A stretch of 31,278 bases of DNA from UBA2022 sp964621555 (GTDB taxonomy: Bacteria; Patescibacteriota; Dojkabacteria; SC72): assembly GCA_964621555.1 (NCBI GenBank), contig CAZUOO010000007.1, positions 1 through 31,278 of the forward strand, given 5' to 3'. The notes beneath the pieces were generated by a model. The model searched no databases. It worked only from the letters and a program-made list of their open reading frames with translations, and was not told where the DNA came from. Of this stretch, positions 1-6,570 are shown piece by piece. Each line of letters starts with the position of its first letter. Position 1 is the stretch's first letter. Both the position numbers and the translations under genes were made by a program.

Positions 1-150
1 AATTCGTAAGAAGATGTATAAGTGCTGACGCCTGCCCAATGCCAGAAGGTTAAGGAAGCGTGTTATTGACTCTTGCTGCACTTCGGTGCTTCAATTGTTG
101 AGAAGCGGGCGACCGAAGCCCTGGTCAATGGCGGCTGTAACTATAACGGT

Positions 151-943
151 GGTAGATACATATCTACTATGTCGTAATGATAATTATGACATGGTTTTGC
201 TACCAGATATCGGGCCGTTGTAAAATCTAACTGTATGCTGGGACATCCTAAACGGCATAAGTACTTAATTTATTAAGTAAAAACCTTATGTTTATGGACA
301 ATCAGCAGGAAAGACTAGTAACTAATATCTCTGATACCGAATGTCTTAATTGGTTTATCTCAGGATTTGTAGATGGAGAAGGAAGTTTCTGTCTTAACAT
401 AAAGAATCGTATTGATGTTAAATACGGTTTTAGAATAGAACCAGCTTTTTATGTTTATCAACATGAAAAGAATAAATGGTTTCTAGAAGAGATTATGAAT
501 GTGTTTGGTTGTGGAAGTATACATCGAAAAACTTCCCCATATAGTGTTTATACATACCAAATATCAGGAATTAGTCCGTGTTATGAAAAAGTTATTCCAT
601 TCTTTGATGCATATCCATTAAGAACAAAATTTAAAGCATATACTATTTTTAGAGATGCAATAGTTTTGATGAATAAAAAGCAACATCTTAATCCGAAAGG
701 AATGATAAAGTTGTTAGATTATTCATACGAGATGAATCAAATGGGAAAAGGTAAAAAATGGGAAAAGAAAGAATTAGTTACGAGAATCCTCAGAGGCTAA
801 ACGTTAGACTTCCATTTACAAAATATGTGGAAGAAGATATAGTCCGACCTCTATAGTGATATAGAGAGATATACAAAAGTATATCCGCCTAAGTAATTAG
901 GTCATCTAAGTAAATAGATACTTAGATATAAGTAACAGGAATG
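151..943 (+). mobile_element. Group I intron in 23S rRNA at the I-CeuI-type site
   Basis: Removing 151-943 restores the universal rRNA sequence AACGGT|CCTAAGGTAGCG, so the borders are exact. The upstream exon ends in T and the intron ends in G, as expected for group I splicing. Core elements are visible: GCTGGGACATCC (237-248), an R-like element around 297-312 (GACAATCAGCAGGAAA) and the S element AAGATATAGTCC (834-845). The insertion point matches the site of the Chlamydomonas I-CeuI intron (E. coli position about 1923). Introns in 23S rRNA with LAGLIDADG ORFs are known to be common in Candidate Phyla Radiation bacteria. The ORF lies between the R and S elements, probably in the P8 loop (inference). 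Confidence 0.93.
288..800 (+). CDS. LAGLIDADG homing endonuclease encoded in the 23S intron
   Basis: This 170-residue protein has one LAGLIDADG-type motif, ISGFVDGEG at residues 24-32, with Asp29 as the expected metal-binding residue. A single motif in a protein of this size is typical of endonucleases that act as homodimers, such as I-CreI. The host site is the one cleaved by I-CeuI, so the likely role is to cut intronless 23S genes and drive copying of the intron. Start could be Met1 (288) or Met3 (294). The first codons overlap the intron's R-like core element and the last codons run into the segment leading to P3/P7, so the gene has almost no sequence of its own outside the ribozyme at either end. 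No ribosome-binding site is seen. Confidence 0.9.
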   Translation: MFMDNQQERLVTNISDTECLNWFISGFVDGEGSFCLNIKNRIDVKYGFRIEPAFYVYQHEKNKWFLEEIMNVFGCGSIHRKTSPYSVYTYQISGISPCYEKVIPFFDAYPLRTKFKAYTIFRDAIVLMNKKQHLNPKGMIKLLDYSYEMNQMGKGKKWEKKELVTRILRG

Positions 944-1069
944 CCTAAGGTAGCGTAATACCTCGCCACTTAATTAGTGGCTTGCATGAAAGGCGTAACG
1001 ACTCTCTCACTGTCTCGACAGCGTGCTCGGCGAAATTGAAATGGCTGTGAAGATGCGGCCTACCCGTAC

Positions 1070-1100
<31 letters not shown>

Positions 1101-1512
1101 CAGCTTTGCATTGAAATAATGCTCTAATTGTAGAGAATAGGTGGGAGACTTTGAAGCATGATCGTCAGGTTGTGCGGAGTCACCAGTGTAATACCACCCT
1201 ATTGGCGTTTTATTTCTCACCTTTGCCGTTAACCGGCAAGGAAACAGTGCATGGCGGGCAGTTTGACTGGGGCGGTTGCTTGCAAAAGAGTAACGCAAGC
1301 GTACAAAGGTCTCCTCAATCCGGATGGAAATCGGATGAAGAGTACATAGGCATAAGGAGGCTTTACTGTGAGGGAGACATCCCGAGCAGTTGCGAAAGCA
1401 GGTCTAAGTGACCCTTTGGCAGAATGTGGAATCGCCATTGTTTAACGGATATAAGTTACCCCGGGGATAACAGGCTGGTGGTGCCCGATAGTTCATATTG
1501 ACGGCACCGTTC

Positions 1513-1544
<32 letters not shown>

Positions 1545-1920
1545 AGTGGATAAGCTCCCAAGGGTTGGACTGTTCGTCCATTAAAGCGGCACGTGAGCTG
1601 GGTTCAGACCGTCGTGAGCCAGGTCGGTCTCTATCCGGTATGGGCGTTGTAAATTTGAGGGAAGTGGCTCCTAGTACGAAAGGATCGGAGCGAGGTAAAC
1701 CTCTGGTGTACCTGCTGTTCTACCAAGAGCATCGCAGGGTAGCTAAGTTATTTAGGGATAAGTACTGAAAGCATATAAGTACGAAGCCTGTCCCAAGATT
1801 AAATTTACTTGTTGCGTTCGCGCAACGGAAGATCCGTAGTAGACTACTACGTTGATAGGCACTAGGTGTAAGTACAGCGATGTATTGAGCCGAGGTGTAC
1901 TAATAGATCAAAAGCTTTTT

Positions 1921-2044
1921 GAAATATTCATTCTATTCAGTTTTGAGTGTGTAATTACACTCTCTAGCTCTTTTTGAATTTAAGTCCTGATATCTCTAGT
2001 AATAGAGGTTGTCAGGCATAAGTAATTCAACTGTGATTATTTAT
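1921..2044 (+). other. 23S-5S internal transcribed spacer
   Basis: The 124-nt spacer between 23S and 5S has no tRNA gene. It contains small hairpins that may serve RNA processing: GAGTGTGTAATTACACTC near 1945-1962, and an imperfect stem pairing CCTGATATCTCTA with TAGAGGTTGTCAGG between about 1986 and 2016. The stem just before 5S ends with CAGGCATAA, which resembles the 5' end of the 5S gene. Confidence 0.7.
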
Positions 2045-2162
2045 GCCTGGCAATTGTAGCGGAGTGGAACTACCTGACCCCATCCCGAACTCAGAAGTAA
2101 AATGCTCCAGCGCCGAAAATACTTGGACCGAAAGGTCCTGGGAAGATAGGTCATTGCCAGGA
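2045..2162 (+). rRNA. rrf: 5S ribosomal RNA
   Basis: The 5' strand CCTGGCAAT (2046-2054) pairs with ATTGCCAGG near 2153-2161 to form helix I. The interior carries the conserved CTACCTGACCCCATCCCGAACTCAGAAG stretch, quoted here only in outline, and GCGCCGAAAATACTTGG, all closely matching E. coli 5S. Ends are estimated from the terminal helix. It is cotranscribed with 23S and followed by an intrinsic terminator. Confidence 0.95.
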
Positions 2163-2177
2163 TTTAGAATTCAAACT

Positions 2178-2202
2178 AACCCACTAGAAATAGTGGGTTT
2201 TT
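2178..2202 (+). terminator. Intrinsic terminator of the rRNA operon
   Basis: A perfect stem CCCACTA/TAGTGGG with GAAA tetraloop (2180-2197), extended by two A-T pairs, runs straight into five T. It lies 16 nt after the 5S gene. Confidence 0.88.
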
Positions 2203-2301
2203 GTTTGTATATATCTCGTACGTATTCCTTGTTGAAAATTGCTACACATTATTCAGTAAAGATGATAGTCTAACATATTAAAGTATTAAATAACTCTATG
2301 T

Positions 2302-2673
2302 ATGCTACCCAGTGAATATATTAAAAGTGCAATTTGTACTGAACCTATCAAATATAATGAAACTTTAACAAAAGGTTTGTCTCCTAGAGTAGAGCACGGC
2401 GTTATTGGATTGGTTACAGAATCGGGTGAGTTAATGGATGCTGTTAAAAAAGCAAAGTATTACGGAAAGGAAATTGATACTGTTAACATTGTTGAGGAAA
2501 TGGGAGATTTGATGTGGTATATGGCTATAATTGCAGATCAACTTGGAGTTAGTTTTGAAGAAATTTGGGATAAGAATATTCGGAAACTTAAAGCCAGGTA
2601 TCCAGAGAAATTTAAGAAAAAGTCTGCGTTAACTAGGGATTTAAAGTTAGAAAGACAAGAACTTGAAAGATAA
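2302..2673 (+). CDS. MazG-like nucleoside triphosphate pyrophosphohydrolase
   Basis: This 123-residue all-alpha protein belongs to the MazG-like NTP pyrophosphohydrolase family, which hydrolyses (d)NTPs to the monophosphate and pyrophosphate in the cytoplasm. The metal-binding pattern is visible as GLVTESGELMDAVKKA (ExxE) followed by VEEMGDLMWYMAI (ExxD); the latter is the family signature. The length fits the single-domain MazG-like and phage-type members rather than the two-domain E. coli MazG. The ATG at 2302 is preferred; an overlapping ATG at 2298 is in another frame. No Shine-Dalgarno sequence is seen. The gene overlaps the next ORF by 11 nt, so the two are probably translated together. 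Substrate is unknown; the dTMP-kinase-like neighbour suggests a role in deoxynucleotide pools. Confidence 0.85.
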   Translation: MLPSEYIKSAICTEPIKYNETLTKGLSPRVEHGVIGLVTESGELMDAVKKAKYYGKEIDTVNIVEEMGDLMWYMAIIADQLGVSFEEIWDKNIRKLKARYPEKFKKKSALTRDLKLERQELER

Positions 2674-3838
2674 AAATAGAATAGGTGACGTAATTGCAAT
2701 CGAAGGGACAGATAAAAGCGGAAAGAATACTCTATACAGAAGTCTATTGAAAAAACTTCTTTCAGCTTCCAATAGTGATAGGTACATAATTGCACTTAAT
2801 TTCCCAAATTATATGACACCAATTGGCACTTTGGTTAGACAGATGAATAGGGGGTATGGGGACTCCTTTGTACTTAAGAACTCCCTTAGTTTTGAAAGTG
2901 AATTGAGAATTCGAAAGGCAGCATATGCTTTAGATAGATTGTTTAACTTATTAGTAGTATCTGAATATCTCACTGAATATCCTTTGATTATTTCGGATAG
3001 GTTCTATGAATCATCAATTAATACTCATTCATACCTTTTCTCTCGTAGTAATAAAGGATTCCATAAGTTTATAGACTCATTGCCTCAAGTTCCGGAGGCT
3101 GATTTCTTTTTAACTCATTCATTTAATACTGTGTCGTTAGTTTGCGATCCTACAAATCAAGTTTTTGAATCAAAGATTAGGGTGCACGGAATAGAAGAAT
3201 TAGATTTTTTGGAGAAAGTTAAACCACAGAAGTGGGCTTTAAAAGGGTATAGGCATTTTGCAAAGACGTTAAAAGGTGAATATAACACTTTTGTAATTAG
3301 GACTAGAGAAAATGGTAGGTGGAGAAATATATCAACTATTCTCGCAAAGTCTTTGGATATACTCTCTAATAATGGCTTTGTAATTTCTGACTCAGGAAGT
3401 GATGAATCTGTAATCGATTTGAATAAGTCGTCTAATCTTATTGTTATTACGCCATCGATGTATAATAGGTATTTATCAAGTCTTTCTACGAATAAAAATT
3501 TCGAAGTGTCAGATGAGTTAACCAAGTTAGAAGATGAGTGGATAAACCTATCTTTTTCGTCTGAAGAAAGACTGTCAAATTTGAAAGGGAAGAGTATTGA
3601 TATTAAAAGCGAGCTAGATAAATGTGAACCTAGAATAGCTTCTCAACTTAGTGCTATTCCATATCGTATAGATCGCGAGTTTACTTCAATTGAGTCTGAT
3701 ATTGTCTCGGCCATGAAGCGCTTGTCAGAGGGTTATTCAGATATGATGTTGCTCCCTATGCTTGAATATATTGAGAGTGAGGCGAATATCTGTCATGGTA
3801 CATCTCGTTTAGTTAAGGAACTGATTTCTAAGCTCTAA
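2663..3838 (+). CDS. Thymidylate kinase-like protein with a long C-terminal extension
   Basis: The first 200 or so residues resemble dTMP kinase, which phosphorylates dTMP to dTDP. A P-loop EGTDKSGKNT occupies residues 14-23, with Asn22 where Ser or Thr normally follows the Lys. The DRFYESS motif at 112-118 matches the conserved DR(Y/F) of the family, and PNYMTPIG resembles the dTMP-binding segment. Usual dTMP kinases have about 210 residues; this protein has 391. The last 160 residues match nothing I recognise and include an acidic, helix-rich segment ending in LPMLEYIESEANICHG. The start is TTG at 2663, inside the end of the MazG-like gene; no later in-frame start keeps the P-loop. The stop shares one base with the ATG of nth. 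Kinase assignment is fairly sure; the tail is unassigned. Confidence 0.75.
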   Translation: MKDKNRIGDVIAIEGTDKSGKNTLYRSLLKKLLSASNSDRYIIALNFPNYMTPIGTLVRQMNRGYGDSFVLKNSLSFESELRIRKAAYALDRLFNLLVVSEYLTEYPLIISDRFYESSINTHSYLFSRSNKGFHKFIDSLPQVPEADFFLTHSFNTVSLVCDPTNQVFESKIRVHGIEELDFLEKVKPQKWALKGYRHFAKTLKGEYNTFVIRTRENGRWRNISTILAKSLDILSNNGFVISDSGSDESVIDLNKSSNLIVITPSMYNRYLSSLSTNKNFEVSDELTKLEDEWINLSFSSEERLSNLKGKSIDIKSELDKCEPRIASQLSAIPYRIDREFTSIESDIVSAMKRLSEGYSDMMLLPMLEYIESEANICHGTSRLVKELISKL

Positions 3839-4473
3839 TGACTCCTAACCAAATCCTCTCTAAAATGGAAGAACTGTTCCCTGATGCTAAGAGTGAGTTA
3901 GTTAATTGGAGTACTCCCTTTCAATTCCTAATATGTATTGTATTATCAGCACAAACAACAGATAAAGGGGTTAATCAAGTTACAAAGCCCCTTTTTACTA
4001 AATACCCAACCCCAGAACTTCTCTCTGTAGCACAGGTAGGTGACGTTGAAAAAATAATAAGGTCTGTTAACTACTTTAGAACAAAATCTAAGCATATAAT
4101 CCAACTCTCTAAAATACTCCTAGATGATTTTAATGGTGTGGTGCCGAAGAAAGAGGATGAACTGATTAAACTTCCAGGCGTGGGGAATAAGACTGCAAAT
4201 GTATTTCTCAATGATATGTATAGGCTGAATAATGGAATAGGGGTGGATACTCATATAGCTAGAGTGTCTAAGCGTCTTGGTTTAACAGTTAATACAGATC
4301 CTAATTTAATCGCTAAGGATTTAGAATCACTATTCCCAAAGAAAGATTGGTGGAGGGTTAATACACTGTTTGTGTTGTATGGTAGGTATTATTGTAAGGC
4401 AAATATGAAGAGTAGCAGGTGTGTATTTAAGGGCCTTTGTAGCTACTGCACCACACTATCTGATAATATATAG
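3838..4473 (+). CDS. nth: Endonuclease III, DNA glycosylase/AP lyase
   Basis: This 211-residue protein is the base-excision repair enzyme that removes oxidised pyrimidines and nicks at the abasic site. The helix-hairpin-helix LPGVGNKTA is at 112-120 with catalytic Lys118, and the catalytic Asp is Asp137 in GVDTHIARVSKRLGL. The early LSAQTTDK segment also matches the family. The C-terminus carries four Cys at 186, 195, 201 and 204, spacing C-x8-C-x5-C-x2-C, instead of the usual C-x6-C-x2-C-x5-C iron-sulfur pattern. The second usual ligand position is Ser and a fourth Cys appears after the normal last one. The start overlaps the previous stop by one base (TAATG), giving an operon of three genes for nucleotide hygiene and DNA repair. 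Confidence 0.93.
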   Translation: MTPNQILSKMEELFPDAKSELVNWSTPFQFLICIVLSAQTTDKGVNQVTKPLFTKYPTPELLSVAQVGDVEKIIRSVNYFRTKSKHIIQLSKILLDDFNGVVPKKEDELIKLPGVGNKTANVFLNDMYRLNNGIGVDTHIARVSKRLGLTVNTDPNLIAKDLESLFPKKDWWRVNTLFVLYGRYYCKANMKSSRCVFKGLCSYCTTLSDNI

Positions 4474-4491
4474 TATACCCATGGGGGTATA
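4474..4491 (+). terminator. Short inverted repeat after nth
   Basis: TATACCC and GGGTATA form a 7-bp stem with an ATGG loop directly after the nth stop codon. There is no T-run, so it may be a weak or Rho-assisted end of the operon, or part of the control region of the next gene. Confidence 0.35.
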
Positions 4492-4502
4492 TAGGTAGCT
4501 GT

Positions 4503-4508
4503 TATAAT
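4503..4508 (+). promoter_or_regulatory. -10 box for the Nudix gene
   Basis: A perfect TATAAT lies 21 nt before the ATG at 4530, implying a leader of roughly 15 nt. No good -35 box is visible because the inverted repeat occupies that place. Confidence 0.5.
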
Positions 4509-4529
4509 TAAGTTTATTTGTATATTTAT

Positions 4530-5111
4530 ATGGCAAAGCCAGTTCCAATTTCTGACGTGAAAGTTGCATTTGATGGGGATATTCTTCAGGTCGTTAGGCA
4601 GGATATGAAAATTGGTGAGAAGGTTAAAACCTTTGAATGGGCTAGAAGATCTCCAGGTGTTCGTTTGATTGTGGTATCTGAGGATAAGATGTTAATTGCA
4701 AGAGAGTATAGAAGAGAGCTTGGGGTTGTTGATTACCGATTACCCGGTGGGAAAGTATTTGATACGATGAAGGAGTATAGTGATTTTGTTAATAAGAGAG
4801 GGGATATAGTTGTAGAAAGTGGAGAGGCGATAAAGAGAGAGGCCGCGCAGGAGGTGGGTTTGAAGCTAAATAGTGTTAATCATCTATATACTTCTAAAAA
4901 CGGAGCTACTGTGGAATGGGATCTGCTATATTTTACCTGTACTGATTTTGAAGGACTTGAAAGCTCTTCAAATGAAGACGGTGAGGACATTGATGTTGTT
5001 TGGTTGGGATTTGATGAGGTTCTAGAGCTTTGTAAATCTGGGGAATTCAATGAAGATCGTAGCTTGGGTGTGCTTATGAAATATATTTTGAATAATTGGC
5101 GTATAAGCTAG
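4530..5111 (+). CDS. Nudix hydrolase, ADP-ribose pyrophosphatase-like
   Basis: This 193-residue protein resembles Nudix enzymes of the ADP-sugar pyrophosphatase type, which cleave X-linked nucleoside diphosphates in the cytoplasm. It has LIVVSEDKMLIAREYRRELG and YRLPGGKVF, then the helix part of the Nudix box REAAQEVGL (residues 103-111), followed by a conserved acidic strand region. Between the Gly-Gly (73-74) and the catalytic helix there are about 20 extra residues, and the first Glu of the EE pair is Gln107. The reading frame extends upstream to a TTG at 4518, but ATG 4530 fits better with the -10 box at 4503. Substrate is unknown. Confidence 0.8.
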   Translation: MAKPVPISDVKVAFDGDILQVVRQDMKIGEKVKTFEWARRSPGVRLIVVSEDKMLIAREYRRELGVVDYRLPGGKVFDTMKEYSDFVNKRGDIVVESGEAIKREAAQEVGLKLNSVNHLYTSKNGATVEWDLLYFTCTDFEGLESSSNEDGEDIDVVWLGFDEVLELCKSGEFNEDRSLGVLMKYILNNWRIS

Positions 5112-5131
5112 ATTTTTCCCGTTTCTCCTGT

Positions 5132-5137
5132 TATAAT
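5132..5137 (+). promoter_or_regulatory. -10 box for rpsA
   Basis: A perfect TATAAT lies about 20 nt after the Nudix stop codon, giving a leader of about 70 nt before the rpsA ATG, longer than for most genes here. A second weaker candidate, TATATT, lies at 5172-5177. The leader is AT-rich; the only Shine-Dalgarno-like GGAG is about 20 nt upstream of the ATG, too far for normal use. Confidence 0.45.
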
Positions 5138-5215
5138 CCCTACACACGGATAAATAATATTTGTACGATGTTATATTAAAACTTTTTCTGTGGAGTTGAG
5201 ATATACAAATTTTTT

Positions 5216-6520
5216 ATGAAAAAAGATTCTACAGTTACGAAAACTTCCCCAAAGAAAGTAGTGAAGGAGACTGTTAAGCCTGTTGCAAAGGTTGAAGCTG
5301 TTGATAACAGTGAGATGTATTCCAAACTAGATGCCTATATTACAGATGCAAAACATCAATTAAAGAACCTTTCAAGAGGGGATATTGTTGAGGGTGTTGT
5401 AATGGATGTTCGACCTGGAATGCTTGTAATTGACGTTGGGTATAAGTCAGAGGGTATTGTTGCAGGAAGAGAGTTGAAAGCAGAGGGATTTGATCCTGCT
5501 GCTGTTAAGGTTGGAGATGTAATGCTTGTTTATGTGGTTAAGCCTGAGGATGATCAGGGTCAGTTGGTTCTCTCTGTTAGAAGAACTAGACAGGCTGGTC
5601 TTTGGCTTAAGCTTGAAGAGGCTAAGATAAAAAATGATGTGGTTGAAGCTGTTGTTGTTGAAGCTAATAACGGTGGTCTAATCGTTGAGCTTGGAAAAGA
5701 TGTTAGAGGTTTCATTCCAACATCACAATTGGATGCATCAAGAGTATATGCTAGTGGTGTAAGGACAGTTGGTAAAGATATTTCTGCCAGAGTACAGAAG
5801 AGACTTACAGGATTAATTGGTCAATCCATAAAAGCTAAGATCATTGAATTGGATAGAGAGAAGAATAGGGTTATTCTTTCAGAGAAGATGGTTACACAAG
5901 CTAGGGATATTGAGCAGAGAGATGAAACTCTTAAGAAGGTTAAAGAAGGAGATGTACTACACGGAACAGTTAGTGGAATTGCACCTTTCGGTATCTTCGT
6001 TAATGCGGCAGGTCTTGAAGGTCTTGTTCACCTTTCCGAGCTATCTTGGGATAAGGTAGAGGATGTAGGTACACTATACCAACCTGGATCTCTCGTAGAT
6101 GTTATGGTTATTGGTATATTTGATGGTGGAAAGAGAGTTGCATATAGTGTTAAGAGATTACAAACAGATCCATGGTCTACAGCTATATCTAAGTATAAAG
6201 TTGGAGATATTGTTGACGGAGAGATTCAAAAAGCAGTTCCATATGGAGCTTTTGTAAGAATTGGAGATGGATTAAACGGTCTTGTACATATCTCTGAAAT
6301 GTCAGATAAGTTGGTTAAAGATCCTTCTGATATTGTTAAGACAGGAGATAAGGTTAAGGTTAAGATTCTCTCTATCTCTTCTACAGAAAGGCACTTAGGT
6401 TTGAGTCTTAAGGCTGCTAATGAACCTGAGAGTTCAAAGAAGGCTACAAAGAAGATAACTAAGAAAGAATTAGAGAAGGCAGTTGATGATGCCATTGCAC
6501 AAGAAGTACCTGAGGAGTAA
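5216..6520 (+). CDS. rpsA: Ribosomal protein S1 with four S1 domains
   Basis: This 434-residue protein carries four OB-fold S1 RNA-binding domains at roughly residues 52-125, 140-223, 243-315 and 327-398. Each has the family pattern of the type GDIVEGVV...G, GLVHLSEL and LSVKRL; the third and fourth are the most canonical (FGIFVNAAGLEGLVHLSEL and YGAFVRIGDGLNGLVHISEM). E. coli S1 has six repeats; four is usual for many other bacteria. The N-terminus is Lys/Val-rich and probably disordered, and the C-terminal tail has a Lys-rich then acidic stretch. S1 helps the 30S subunit bind mRNA, which is relevant here because most genes in the window have no Shine-Dalgarno sequence. The ATG at 5216 is the first in frame. 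Confidence 0.93.
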   Translation: MKKDSTVTKTSPKKVVKETVKPVAKVEAVDNSEMYSKLDAYITDAKHQLKNLSRGDIVEGVVMDVRPGMLVIDVGYKSEGIVAGRELKAEGFDPAAVKVGDVMLVYVVKPEDDQGQLVLSVRRTRQAGLWLKLEEAKIKNDVVEAVVVEANNGGLIVELGKDVRGFIPTSQLDASRVYASGVRTVGKDISARVQKRLTGLIGQSIKAKIIELDREKNRVILSEKMVTQARDIEQRDETLKKVKEGDVLHGTVSGIAPFGIFVNAAGLEGLVHLSELSWDKVEDVGTLYQPGSLVDVMVIGIFDGGKRVAYSVKRLQTDPWSTAISKYKVGDIVDGEIQKAVPYGAFVRIGDGLNGLVHISEMSDKLVKDPSDIVKTGDKVKVKILSISSTERHLGLSLKAANEPESSKKATKKITKKELEKAVDDAIAQEVPEE

Positions 6521-6529
6521 TCCTCAGGT
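6508..6529 (+). terminator. Hairpin overlapping the rpsA stop codon
   Basis: ACCTGAGGA and TCCTCAGGT form a perfect 9-bp stem with a GTAA (GNRA) tetraloop that contains the TAA stop codon. There is no T-run after it, so it may be a 3'-end stability element rather than a true intrinsic terminator. Confidence 0.45.
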
Positions 6530-6538
6530 CTCTCGTGA

Positions 6539-6544
6539 TATAAT
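6539..6544 (+). promoter_or_regulatory. -10 box for clpC
   Basis: A perfect TATAAT lies 26 nt before the clpC ATG, giving a leader of about 20 nt. No -35 match is seen; the expected place is occupied by the rpsA hairpin. Confidence 0.45.
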
Positions 6545-6570
6545 TTTCTAGTTAACCTATACTTTGTGTT

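Noticed and set aside
2043..2273. A 76-codon open frame starting at the 5S gene
   Set aside because: It covers 5S rRNA and its terminator; no protein signal.
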